Positions 9,195 through 17,425 of a DNA stretch of 64,000 nucleotides are shown here, piece by piece. A program made the translations under genes and the position numbers. Each line of letters opens with the position of its first letter. The first letter of the stretch is position 1. The stretch lies in IMG/VR virus record IMGVR_UViG_3300032213_002237, positions 20,200 through 84,199 of that record. One strand, 5' to 3'. The stretch comes from a virus. Under the pieces are notes generated by a model. The model was not told the origin of the DNA. It made no database searches and was given only the letters and a program-made list of their open reading frames with translations.

Positions 9195-11258
9195 ATGACA
9201 GATTCAGTTGAAGAAGGTGGGAAACTACCAAAAAAAACAGAGGTTAATTCAAGTACACCTGTTTTAGACAATTTTAGTCGTGACCTTATTAAACTTGCCG
9301 AAGAAGGTAAGTTAGACCCCGTTGTCGGTAGGGAAGACGAAATATTACGTATTGCTCAAATTCTTTCAAGAAGAAAGAAAAACAACCCAATTATCATCGG
9401 TGAACCTGGTTGTGGTAAGACGGCAATTGTTGAGGGATTGGCGATGAAGATTTTTGAAGGTGATTGTCCAAGAAACTTGGTTGACAAACGTATTCTTTCA
9501 TTAGAAATGAATTCAGTTGTTGCAGGAACAAAGTATCGTGGTCAATTTGAAGAGCGATTAAAGGTTATCTTGGAAGAAATTCAAGCAAACCCAAATGTTA
9601 TTCTATTCATTGATGAAATCCATACCATTGTCGGAGCGGGTAACGCCTCAGGTTCCATGGACGCATCCAACATCTTAAAACCAGCATTATCGAGAGGTGA
9701 AATACAGTGTATTGGAGCTACTACATTGGATGAGTATAAAAAACAAATTGAAAAAGACGGAGCGTTGGATAGACGTTTCCAAAAAGTAATTGTTAGTTCA
9801 TCAACAAAAGAAGAAACATTACAAATCCTTAAAAATGTTAAAGACAGATATGAAAATTATCACAAGGTAAACTATACCGATAGTATTCTACAAATCTGTG
9901 TTGATTTAGCTGAACGATATATTACGGACAGAGAGTTTCCTGACAAGGCATTTGATATTTTGGATGAAGTCGGAGCAAGAGCTCAGGTAGATGTGAAAAA
10001 TCCTGAAATAATTGACGAATTAAAACGTCAAGCGTTAGAGATTAAACAACAAAAATTACTTGTTGTTAAAAAACAGAATTACGAAGAAGCTGCAAACTTA
10101 AGAGATAAAGAAAAAAAAGTTTTATCACAACTTGATATTGAAAAGAAGAAGTTTGAACAAACTTTATTAGATAATAGAAAAACAATTTCTGAAGAATTGG
10201 TTTACGAGGTGGTGTCAACAATGACAAAAATACCTTTAACAAAACTTAATTTAGATGATAAGATTGCTCTTATTAATTTAGAAGAAGAATTAAATAAATC
10301 GGTTATCGGACAAAAAGAAGCGGTTACAAAGATTGCGAAATCTATTCGTAGAAATAGATTAGGTATCAAAGACCCAAATAAACCAATTGGTTCATTCATA
10401 TTCTTAGGTTCAACAGGTGTTGGTAAGACGTTATTAGCAAAAGAATTGGCAAAACAAATTTTTGGTAGTGATGAAAATCTTATCCGAGTTGATATGTCTG
10501 AATACCAAGATAAACATACCGTATCTCGTTTAATTGGTTCACCTCCAGGTTATGTAGGGTATGACGAAGGTGGACAACTTACAGAACAGGTAAAGACCAA
10601 GCCATACTCTGTGGTATTATTTGACGAGGTTGAGAAAGCCCACAAAGACATATTCTCAGCATTACTTCAACTATTGGATGAAGGTTATATGACGGATAGT
10701 TTTGGAAGAAAAATCAATTTCAAAAACTGTCTAATCATTATGACATCAAATCTTGGGGTGAAAAAGATGCAAGAATTTGGAGCAGGTGTTGGATTTAGTA
10801 AGAATGGTAATGTTTACGCTAATGAAGAACTTAAGAAAACAATGTTAAACAAAGAATTGAAGAACCACTTCGCACCTGAGTTTATCAATCGTTTGGATGA
10901 GGTAATTGTATTCAACACACTTCAAAATGACGATATTCAAAAGATTGTTTTGGTTGAGATTAACAAATTGAAATTTCGTTTGTCAAAATTGGGATACAAC
11001 ATTAACTTCGGTCAGTCAGTAATTGACTTTGTTTCAAAAGTTGGATTTGATGATGTTTACGGAGCACGTCCTTTGAAAAGAGCGATTCAAGAAAAGATTG
11101 AAGACTATATTTCAGATGAAGTATTACGTGAAAAAATTGTAATGGATAAGTCCTACAATATTGAAATCAATGATGAAGAAGTGTCAATATCAGAAGTTGA
11201 AGCCCAACCTGATGAAACACCAAAAGTGAAAAGACCAAGAAAGAAAAAGGGGGAATAA
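9195..11258 (+). CDS. clpC-like: ClpC/ClpA-type AAA+ unfoldase
   Basis: About 687 aa, started at ATG 9195; an upstream TTG in frame at 9150 is less likely. Two AAA+ modules are intact. D1 has GEPGCGKTA and VILFIDEIHTI. D2 has GSTGVGKTLLAKE and VVLFDEVEKAH, followed by FINRLDE sensor sequences. Between them is a short UVR-like segment (YEEAANLRDKEKKV), as in ClpC rather than the long ClpB middle domain. The double N-terminal Clp repeat is missing. In D2 the loop GAGVGFSKNG carries the VGF tripeptide that ClpC/ClpA/ClpX proteins use to dock on ClpP. No ClpP gene is in the window, so it may use the host peptidase. A C-terminal basic tail (KVKRPRKKKGE) is unusual. Neighbours are a peptidase and a tmRNA. 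Confidence 0.92.
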   Translation: MTDSVEEGGKLPKKTEVNSSTPVLDNFSRDLIKLAEEGKLDPVVGREDEILRIAQILSRRKKNNPIIIGEPGCGKTAIVEGLAMKIFEGDCPRNLVDKRILSLEMNSVVAGTKYRGQFEERLKVILEEIQANPNVILFIDEIHTIVGAGNASGSMDASNILKPALSRGEIQCIGATTLDEYKKQIEKDGALDRRFQKVIVSSSTKEETLQILKNVKDRYENYHKVNYTDSILQICVDLAERYITDREFPDKAFDILDEVGARAQVDVKNPEIIDELKRQALEIKQQKLLVVKKQNYEEAANLRDKEKKVLSQLDIEKKKFEQTLLDNRKTISEELVYEVVSTMTKIPLTKLNLDDKIALINLEEELNKSVIGQKEAVTKIAKSIRRNRLGIKDPNKPIGSFIFLGSTGVGKTLLAKELAKQIFGSDENLIRVDMSEYQDKHTVSRLIGSPPGYVGYDEGGQLTEQVKTKPYSVVLFDEVEKAHKDIFSALLQLLDEGYMTDSFGRKINFKNCLIIMTSNLGVKKMQEFGAGVGFSKNGNVYANEELKKTMLNKELKNHFAPEFINRLDEVIVFNTLQNDDIQKIVLVEINKLKFRLSKLGYNINFGQSVIDFVSKVGFDDVYGARPLKRAIQEKIEDYISDEVLREKIVMDKSYNIEINDEEVSISEVEAQPDETPKVKRPRKKKGE

Positions 11259-11275
11259 ACCCCCTTTTTTTTATG
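11247..11275 (+). terminator. Terminator shared by two convergent genes
   Basis: GGGGG-AATAAA-CCCCC hairpin followed by a T run, overlapping the Clp stop codon. An A run on the other side lets it serve the convergent peptidase gene as well. Confidence 0.85.
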
Positions 11276-11276
11276 A

Positions 11277-12095
11277 TTAAAAATTAAAAACTTGTGAACT
11301 GTGTATAAATTGGTATTTCTGTTTACCGAGTTCTTCAATTAATTTTTTACCTGTATTCATGCCGGCAAAAACTTCATGAACAACAACATATTCGTTTGGT
11401 GTGTGATAGTTGTGATATCCGATTGAAAAGTTGATACAAGAGAAGTCAAACTTTTTACGAAGTTGCCAAACATCAGTGTAAGGGTGTTGCATATATTTTG
11501 GTTCAGACAACATACCTTCAGAAAGAACTTTTTTGGCCTTTGACTCAAATTCAGAATCCGTTTCAAAAACTTTGACTCCATAACAATATTCTGTCACCAT
11601 GTAATCGTGAGGTGCGTCAAATTGAATTGCATAACCCACATTACTAAAGAAGTCCCTGTCAGCTTCTTTTGAACCCAAACAACCAACTTCTTCAGATACA
11701 AACAAAGCAACTTTAATTACTTCAAAAACTTCCAATAACTGAAGACAGGCAAACACCCCACACTTATCATCACCACCAATACCTGTTGGGTCACCAAAGT
11801 CGTTATACGCCTTAAGTGATAAACTTAAATTACCTTTTGAGTCTTTAAGTTGTTCTTCATGGATATTGATTGTGTCAATTTTATGTACCGTATCAGTATG
11901 GGCAACAATACAAGGATAAAATTCACCCTCGTTTATTTCACCCTTTGTCACATAGACATTTCCAAAGTCATCAACTTTAAAATTGTGTTTTTTTTCGGTT
12001 AAATATTCAACCAAAAATTCAATCATTAAATCTTCTTTAAATGATTTTGTAGGTATTGACAATACCTTTTTTAAGAAATCAACATTTTCTATCAT
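11277..12095 (-). CDS. M20/PepT-like zinc peptidase
   Basis: 272 aa. The metal-binding pattern of M20/M28 co-catalytic peptidases is visible in order: AHTDTVH (His and the following Asp), GIGGDDKCGV (bridging Asp), SEEVGCLGS (catalytic Glu pair), FDAPHDY (Asp) and SIGYHNYHTPNE near the end. It is shorter than cellular tripeptidase PepT (about 400 aa) and has no clear lid domain. Such enzymes trim short peptides. It converges on the Clp gene and lies 1.2 kb from the tmRNA, so it could recycle products of tagged-protein degradation. TTATCTTTATGAGCTATG upstream suggests a host-type promoter with almost no leader. Confidence 0.85.
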   Translation of the reverse strand: MIENVDFLKKVLSIPTKSFKEDLMIEFLVEYLTEKKHNFKVDDFGNVYVTKGEINEGEFYPCIVAHTDTVHKIDTINIHEEQLKDSKGNLSLSLKAYNDFGDPTGIGGDDKCGVFACLQLLEVFEVIKVALFVSEEVGCLGSKEADRDFFSNVGYAIQFDAPHDYMVTEYCYGVKVFETDSEFESKAKKVLSEGMLSEPKYMQHPYTDVWQLRKKFDFSCINFSIGYHNYHTPNEYVVVHEVFAGMNTGKKLIEELGKQKYQFIHSSQVFNF

Positions 12096-12122
12096 AGCTC
12101 ATAAAGATAAGCTATTTTTCTA

Positions 12123-13202
12123 TTAAAACAATTCAGGATGATATAAAAAATTTAAAAAAGTATCATAATCAATTTTAACGGTTTGGTTAAATTCATTTTT
12201 ACTATGATTACTATATGTAATAAGTATTTTTCCGTCATCAACATCTCGAATTATGAATTTGTTTGGTGTCTTTTCCCCAAATGTTTTTTGTGAAGGAAAT
12301 TCATACCATTTATTAAATTCACCATACTTTAACTTTGATAATTTTTCAAGTACTTCAGAGTTTTTACGATAAGAATCAATATTATCACTATCTTCAATTT
12401 TTTCCATGATTTTATCAAGATTCCAAGTTACACTTCTGTTAAAACTTTCATCATCATAATTTTGACTATCAAAATAAGCATAATAATCTTCATATAAATC
12501 TTCATCAAACTGTATTCCCAATTGGTCAATACTTGTTTTTAACATATCTGAAAGTTTAGCGTCTTTGTCTTCACCAGATTTATCCCAAGTATTTAAAAGA
12601 ATTGATACAGTTGTCATGTAGAGATTAGTACATTTTTTCTCAAAGATATTTAAAGGAAGTAAAGCGTTACATAATTTAGATGTAACATATTGTCTTAATC
12701 CTTTAACGAGTGCTTCATCATATTCACTTGAATAATCGTAAATAATACTATCTATCTCATTTGAAAAATCATTTTTTAACCACTTACAAATTTCAATAAT
12801 TTTATCGTTATGTTCTGTTAAATTTTCTACTGAAAGACTAGGTCGTAATATTTTTACTATTTGTTTGACCCTATCTAAATTCTCATTATTGAAATAATGT
12901 AGTAAATAACCCTCATCCCAATCATAATCCATGGAATAATCATCAACAAAAACATTACCTCCATAATATCCACCTTGAAAAGCAACTCTAATTAAATAAC
13001 CGTTATTAGTTTCATCATTATTTCTAGTAAAAAGGTCAACATAATCCTCAGTATCAAATGTTAAATAAACCAAAGACTTACCAAGATTTTTTTCATTTAT
13101 TCTTGTAATACGTAAAATATCTTCATCGTCTTCGTACCTAACAAAATTTGCGGTAACTAAATCTTCCGTAAAATCTTTTAATGCCTGATAAAGTTGACTC
13201 AT
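12123..13202 (-). CDS. Hypothetical protein, 359 aa
   Basis: An acidic, soluble-looking protein with alternating helices and strands. There is no membrane segment or recognised catalytic motif. The first 60 residues read ALKDFTEDLVTANFVRYEDD, and the C-terminus forms a small beta domain (FIIRDVDDGKILITYSN). GTATTTATT lies about 20 nt before the ATG. Its place between the peptidase and tmRNA genes gives no firm hint of function. Confidence 0.7.
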   Translation of the reverse strand: MSQLYQALKDFTEDLVTANFVRYEDDEDILRITRINEKNLGKSLVYLTFDTEDYVDLFTRNNDETNNGYLIRVAFQGGYYGGNVFVDDYSMDYDWDEGYLLHYFNNENLDRVKQIVKILRPSLSVENLTEHNDKIIEICKWLKNDFSNEIDSIIYDYSSEYDEALVKGLRQYVTSKLCNALLPLNIFEKKCTNLYMTTVSILLNTWDKSGEDKDAKLSDMLKTSIDQLGIQFDEDLYEDYYAYFDSQNYDDESFNRSVTWNLDKIMEKIEDSDNIDSYRKNSEVLEKLSKLKYGEFNKWYEFPSQKTFGEKTPNKFIIRDVDDGKILITYSNHSKNEFNQTVKIDYDTFLNFLYHPELF

Positions 13203-13223
13203 TAAACTTTTTTTTAATAAATA

Positions 13224-13255
13224 CTTGGTAAAAGAAGAATATATTTATATCTTTG
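13224..13255 (+). promoter_or_regulatory. Host-type promoter for the tmRNA
   Basis: The -7 element TATCTTTG (13248-13255) with a TTG-type -33 (13225-13227) about 20 nt upstream. The mature RNA starts about 22 nt after the -7 box, so a short 5' leader would be trimmed. Confidence 0.6.
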
Positions 13256-13277
13256 TGATATAGTTCTTTGAGTATAT

Positions 13278-13672
13278 GGGGATGTTTTTGGATTTGACAG
13301 GTATGAATCTGTCATAAAACGCACGTCGGGGCTAAACTAACCCTGTAAAACTGGTTTAAAACACAAACGGCAACACAATTGCAAAACTTTCTACACTCGG
13401 TTTAATCCGTACTGAAGAAGTAACTGTAGCCTAATCTAAGATTAGTATACAACGGGGTCGGTGAGCATATAACCTTGCAACAGAAGCTTGTACTGTGGTG
13501 TGGTTTCTATCCGAAAAGGAACAAAGTGGAGGATTAGTTCTCAGTAAACCGAACCACTATAAAATAAGGGAATTGTGAAGTTTCGGATTGTTTAGAAAAA
13601 CAATGACCTAAACGTGTAGTGTTTTATGGTCGACATATTTGGACCGGGGTTCGAGCCCCCGCATCTCCACCA
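13278..13672 (+). ncRNA. ssrA: tmRNA (ribosome rescue RNA) with an unusual tag
   Basis: 395 nt. The 5' end GGGGATG pairs with CATCTCC before an encoded ACCA at 13672. GGATTTGACAGG after the acceptor strand and GGGTTCGAGCCCC in the T arm are tmRNA hallmarks. An open frame from the GGC at 13369 to the TAA at 13432 would encode a 21-residue tag starting GNTIAKLSTL and ending EEVTVA. A Gly resume codon is usual in Bacteroidetes, whose cellular tags are much shorter and end in ALAA. The stop codon lies within a short hairpin (CTAATCT/AGATTAG), and the region after it should form the pseudoknots. Placement of the resume codon is my reading of the flanking sequence. Confidence 0.93.
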
Positions 13673-13675
13673 ATT

Positions 13676-13706
13676 AAAAAGGGACTGAAAAGTCCCTTTT
13701 TTTATT
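13676..13706. terminator. Bidirectional terminator between tmRNA and the lysin gene
   Basis: AAAAAGGGACT-GAAA-AGTCCCTTTTTTT hairpin, which ends both the plus-strand tmRNA and the convergent minus-strand gene. Confidence 0.85.
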
Positions 13707-15309
13707 TAATCATTTTTGATTTAATATTTTCAATATCTTCTAAAATATTTTTTTTCTTTTCTTCCGATTCAAATTGAGGTAACAAATCACCAATTTTATC
13801 CAATATGTCATCAACACTATATCCAAAAATTTCAAATCCGTCATTAGTATCTTTAACGTCTTTTTTATTTTCAACTTTTGAAACTAATTCTTTTTGACTT
13901 TCTTTATCGCCGGCTTTAGCTCCAGTAAGACTTCCTAACCCAACAGAATCTAAAAATGAATCTAATTTACTTGGTTTCTTTTCATTTTTTACAACTTCAA
14001 AAGTTGACGGTTCCCCACTTGGGTCAGAAAAATCAGGTGTTAATAAATCATCAATGTGTTTACCATATGGTAAACCTACGTGAACATGAGTTGATTTACT
14101 TTCACCCCATTCTGAAACTTTACCTATAGGTGTTCCGATATCAACAATATCACCCTTTTTAACTGTAACATCTTTTAAGTGAGTGTAAAAAATATTAGGA
14201 TACCCATCAGTTCCCTCAATTGAAACTTGTGTTCCATATATTTTACCTGAACTTTTTCCCGTATTGTAAACCTTTGTAACAGTTCCTTTAGTTATTGAAT
14301 TCCACTGAGTTCCAGCTGGTGCAAACAAATCCCACGCATTGTCAGATTGCCAATTACCTAACGGTCTAGAACCGTGGTATTTTGGACCATTTTCAATATC
14401 TCCTGAAAAATTATCTAAAACTTTTGAATTTTTTTCAAAAATGTATTTCATTTTTTTTAATTCATTAATAACTTCTTCATTTAATTTTTTCTTATCTTTA
14501 TTTCCATAAGATTCAAATTGTGGTAATATATCACCAATTTTATCTATTATATCATCAACTTTATATCCAAAAATTTCAAATCCATCATCAGTATCTTTAA
14601 CATCTGTTTTATCTTGAACTTTTGAAACTAATTCTTTTTGACTTTCTTTATCACCGGCCTTAGCACCTGTAAGACTTCCTAATCCAATAGAATCTAAGAA
14701 TTTTTCTAATTTAGAAGGTTCTTGTGTTGTTTGTGACGACTCAATTTTTTCAAAATCAATATCTTCTAAATTATCTAAGTTTTTTAAAGACGAACAAAAT
14801 TGAGATGTTCCCCCACCTTCATCTGTTTTATTATCAGAATAAGATAAATGGTAATGAACTCCTGTTGAAAATCTACTTGGTCTTCTATATTCATCAATGA
14901 ATGTAAAACCAGGATATTTTTTTCTTAACGCACATAATAAAGTAGATATTTTATCAAGTTCATCATTATCACCTTTTTCAATCCCTTTGAATACAACATC
15001 AATTGCGTTACCTTTGTTGTGTCGGCTATTTGGGTATTGTTTATGGAATAAATCTCTACCTGAACCAAACTTTATTTTTAAATCAGGTAATTTTTGTTTA
15101 AACGCGCTCGCAACATCTTTTAAAGTATCACCAAATTCAGGAGTTAAATCACCAACTTCCGCCATTGTTCTTTTAGTTTCATATCCTAAACTCTCCAAGT
15201 GATTTTTAACACTTGTTGCAACTGGACGAGCACTTGATTCTTCTTCAAATATATTTTCTAACTTACGTAGTTCTTTTAACGATTGTTCGTGTAATTGTTT
15301 TTTATTCAT
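13702..15309 (-). CDS. Two-headed peptidoglycan peptidase (M15 + M23) with a duplicated linker
   Basis: 535 aa. After a leader-like start (MNKKQLHEQSLKELRKLEN, then IFEEE-S), residues about 75-160 match M15/VanY-type LD- or DD-peptidases (SRHNKGNAIDVVF and GVHYHLSY give the zinc ligands). Residues about 310-430 match an M23/LytM fold (YTHLKDVTVKKGDIVDIGTPIG, then THVHVGLP). The usual first zinc His of M23 is Asn in SDNAWDLFAP, so activity of that half is uncertain. Each domain is followed by a nearly identical 70-residue segment (LDS.GLGSLTGAKAGDKESQ to DILPQFES). Leader plus two lytic domains suggests a virion-associated lysin. Divergent from the next gene across a palindromic late promoter. 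Confidence 0.85.
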   Translation of the reverse strand: MNKKQLHEQSLKELRKLENIFEEESSARPVATSVKNHLESLGYETKRTMAEVGDLTPEFGDTLKDVASAFKQKLPDLKIKFGSGRDLFHKQYPNSRHNKGNAIDVVFKGIEKGDNDELDKISTLLCALRKKYPGFTFIDEYRRPSRFSTGVHYHLSYSDNKTDEGGGTSQFCSSLKNLDNLEDIDFEKIESSQTTQEPSKLEKFLDSIGLGSLTGAKAGDKESQKELVSKVQDKTDVKDTDDGFEIFGYKVDDIIDKIGDILPQFESYGNKDKKKLNEEVINELKKMKYIFEKNSKVLDNFSGDIENGPKYHGSRPLGNWQSDNAWDLFAPAGTQWNSITKGTVTKVYNTGKSSGKIYGTQVSIEGTDGYPNIFYTHLKDVTVKKGDIVDIGTPIGKVSEWGESKSTHVHVGLPYGKHIDDLLTPDFSDPSGEPSTFEVVKNEKKPSKLDSFLDSVGLGSLTGAKAGDKESQKELVSKVENKKDVKDTNDGFEIFGYSVDDILDKIGDLLPQFESEEKKKNILEDIENIKSKMIK

Positions 15310-15321
15310 TATAAAAATGGT

Positions 15322-15335
15322 ATATTTATAAATAT
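15322..15335. promoter_or_regulatory. Palindromic bidirectional late-promoter-like element
   Basis: ATATTTATAAATAT is a perfect 14-bp palindrome placed between two divergent start codons. Each strand presents TATTTATA to its own gene. Confidence 0.6.
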
Positions 15336-15336
15336 T

Positions 15337-16104
15337 ATGGAAAACAATAAATTAATTAGAATAGCTCAAAAGTTATCTTTATCTATTAAAGATACAAATG
15401 TTACACAAATATCAAGAAAATTAAATGACCGTAAAGGACCGTATCAACAAATGATGTCCGTGTTAGAAGGATGGGATTTTGTTAAATTGGTATTTTTAAT
15501 CAATGCCATTAATAATGGTGAAAAAGAATTTGAATCAATATTATGGAAAGTTGATAATGAAAGATTTACCTATGCAATTGCCACTGTATTTGATGATGAA
15601 GTTCAGGAAAGCTGTGATTACTGTGGTGGTGATGGTGAGATTAGTTGTAGTGAATGTGATAGTTCAGGTGAAATAGATTGTGATGAATGTGGGGGTGAAG
15701 GTGAAGACGACGAAGGTGAAACATGTTCAAATTGTGATGGTCGTGGTAGACTTGATTGTGATTCCTGTGGGGGTAGTGGTCATGAAGATTGTTATGACTG
15801 TGGTGGTACAGGTGAACAACAAAAAAGCGACGCTTACGAATTAAAATTAGACTTTTATTTTAGTATTAATGAAGAATTAAAATCAGAACTTAGTAAACTT
15901 AACAGATATGACAAAATTGACTCTGACACAATCACAGATTATGAAGATACAAATGAAACTATATTAGTATACGCACTACCGATGGCTATAGAAGTTGAGA
16001 CAAATGAAGAATTAGAATATAATACCGAATATTTTTATGAAATAGATACAGCAGGATGGGTTGGTAATAGAGCTAGTAACCCAAACTTTGATTTAGATTA
16101 TTAA
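15337..16104 (+). CDS. Protein with a DnaJ-type CxxCxGxG zinc-finger domain
   Basis: 255 aa from ATG 15337 (MENNKLIRIAQKLSLSIKDT); an in-frame upstream start would lie inside the promoter palindrome. Residues about 95-165 hold repeated CxxC pairs of the DnaJ central domain (CDYCGGDGE, CDECGGEGE, CSNCDGRGR, CDSCGGSGH, CYDCGGTGE), enough for two or more zinc sites. There is no J domain. The acidic flanks and a following beta-rich domain ending WVGNRASNPNFDL are unassigned. A client-binding or redox role is possible; phage proteins with this domain alone are poorly known. Confidence 0.75.
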   Translation: MENNKLIRIAQKLSLSIKDTNVTQISRKLNDRKGPYQQMMSVLEGWDFVKLVFLINAINNGEKEFESILWKVDNERFTYAIATVFDDEVQESCDYCGGDGEISCSECDSSGEIDCDECGGEGEDDEGETCSNCDGRGRLDCDSCGGSGHEDCYDCGGTGEQQKSDAYELKLDFYFSINEELKSELSKLNRYDKIDSDTITDYEDTNETILVYALPMAIEVETNEELEYNTEYFYEIDTAGWVGNRASNPNFDLDY

Positions 16105-16718
16105 ATTAAAAAGTTTCTAACTGACTGAGTGTCGTTTTTAAATTCATCTCTGAAATTCTTTGTAAACTCCTCATTTTCACAATATATTTCAACATGTTCA
16201 CTGAACACCCAATCCATACAAAGAAGAGCAATTAAATGGTTTTCTCTGTCCATAATTGGTAATGAAACCATTGATTGTGTCCCAAACTTTTTAATTAAGG
16301 CTCTTGTCGCAATATCTGTAATAAGGTCACAATCGTGAATAAACAATCCATTTTCCATTGTTTGTTTAATTAACCAATTATAATGACTTACAAACACATT
16401 TTGTATTTTTTCAGTTATTCTTTCAAGTCCGTCAGAACATCTTTCATATGTCACAGACGCTTTCTGCATCGCTGATGATGTGTAGAAATTACCACCATTG
16501 TGAAATTGGATAACATATATTCTATCAGCATTATATTTTCTTCTTATTTCTCTTAAAGTAGAGTGAACAATTTCATCAGTTTCTATCTGTTGAGAAAGTT
16601 TGTTTCTTGAGTTTTGTTTTGCCCTTTTTTCTTTCATCATATTAAAAACCCCTGCGGTAATTAATGCGATAATGATAGATGTTACTGATGTAATAATTGT
16701 GGGTAGTAATTCCTTCAC
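16101..16718 (-). CDS. Membrane-anchored GAF-like domain protein
   Basis: 205 aa with a GTG start. Residues about 5-25 are one membrane helix (IITSVTSIIIALITAGVF), followed by a basic linker. Residues about 45-190 look like a GAF/PAS-type sensor fold (DRIYVIQFHNGGNFYTSSAM, then MVSLPIMDRENHLIALLCMDW). No output domain is attached. A cytoplasmic domain anchored at the inner membrane could sense or act in superinfection control. TATTTATTAATC lies upstream. The gene converges on the zinc-finger gene with a 4-nt overlap. Confidence 0.65.
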   Translation of the reverse strand: MKELLPTIITSVTSIIIALITAGVFNMMKEKRAKQNSRNKLSQQIETDEIVHSTLREIRRKYNADRIYVIQFHNGGNFYTSSAMQKASVTYERCSDGLERITEKIQNVFVSHYNWLIKQTMENGLFIHDCDLITDIATRALIKKFGTQSMVSLPIMDRENHLIALLCMDWVFSEHVEIYCENEEFTKNFRDEFKNDTQSVRNFLI

Positions 16719-16775
16719 CTGTTCTTTGTTTAAAAATTTTATATCACTGATTAATAAATATTAATAAAAATAAAA

Positions 16776-16803
16776 AAGGGTTAAAAATAACCCTTTTTTT
16801 TAA
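16776..16803. terminator. Intrinsic terminator
   Basis: AAAAAGGGTTA-AAAA-TAACCCTTTTTT hairpin between the tRNA and the GAF-like gene. On the minus strand it lies just after the tRNA. Confidence 0.8.
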
Positions 16804-16805
16804 TA

Positions 16806-16882
16806 TGGTACCCCCGAAGGGATTCGAACCCCTGACCCACAGATTAGAAATCTGTTGCTCTATCCTACTGAGCTACGAAGGC
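16806..16882 (-). tRNA. tRNA-Arg (anticodon UCU)
   Basis: On the minus strand a full cloverleaf can be drawn: acceptor GCCTTCG/CGGGGGT (three G-U pairs), D arm AGCTC..GAGC, anticodon stem CAGAT/ATCTG with loop TTCTAAT, and T arm with GGTTCGAATCC. CCA is encoded. UCU reads AGA/AGG, codons favoured in AT-rich phage genes. Confidence 0.92.
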
Positions 16883-16919
16883 ATTTATATTTCACAAATA
16901 TACACAAAAAACTTAACTA

Positions 16920-17096
16920 TCAAAGTTCTTTAACAATATATCTATGACCTGAATCAGAATTCTTTTCAAATAATTCTTTTGTCTTCTCAGCCTCATCATA
17001 GGTATCAAACTCCAAGATTTCATCATGGATGTTTAGAAGGATAACTGGCATCCCAACCCCTTTTTTGTTTTTTATAAATTTAACGATTACAAACAT
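16920..17096 (-). CDS. Small hypothetical protein, 58 aa
   Basis: MFVIVKFIKNKKGVGMPVI, then acidic, ending YIVKEL. The pattern of a short beta strand followed by a helix (DEAEKTKELFEKNS) resembles small phage regulatory proteins. Its stop is 38 nt before the 5' end of the tRNA, so the tRNA may be co-transcribed. It follows directly after the 83-aa gene. Confidence 0.6.
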   Translation of the reverse strand: MFVIVKFIKNKKGVGMPVILLNIHDEILEFDTYDEAEKTKELFEKNSDSGHRYIVKEL

Positions 17097-17098
17097 AA

Positions 17099-17350
17099 TT
17101 AATATCCAAAATGTGTTCCACTATAATTATCCCATTCGTCATCAAACGAAAATTTCACTTTATCATATTTTTTAATGATTGGTGTTGATTGTTCTTCTAT
17201 AAAATTTGGATTTGAAACAAATTCTTTCCATGTATAAAAATCATGTAAACTTTCTAATACCTCCAAAGGAACTAATATAAGTTTATCATGAGTCAATCCC
17301 TTAACATCATTTCTGTATTTTTCTGATATTTGTATTTTGTTTTCCGACAT
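17099..17350 (-). CDS. Hypothetical protein, 83 aa
   Basis: MSENKIQISEKYRNDVKGLT; soluble, acidic at the C-terminus (FDDEWDNYSGTHFGY). It is read with the 58-aa gene and the tRNA (2-nt spacing). The promoter region is shared with, and divergent from, that of the HNH gene. No family recognised. Confidence 0.6.
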   Translation of the reverse strand: MSENKIQISEKYRNDVKGLTHDKLILVPLEVLESLHDFYTWKEFVSNPNFIEEQSTPIIKKYDKVKFSFDDEWDNYSGTHFGY

Positions 17351-17388
17351 AACAATTTAAGTATAATAATACTTATTGGTAAATTCAA

Positions 17389-17420
17389 TTTGTCCTAATA
17401 AATTTTTATTAATATATTTG
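17389..17420 (+). promoter_or_regulatory. Host-type promoter giving a near-leaderless HNH mRNA
   Basis: TTTG (17389-17392), 20-nt spacer, TATATTTG (17413-17420). The ATG is only 5 nt after the -7 box, where transcription should start. Confidence 0.65.
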
Positions 17421-17425
17421 TGATT

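Noticed and set aside
15337-16104. Full DnaJ chaperone
   Set aside because: Only the central zinc-finger repeats are present; there is no J domain with HPD.
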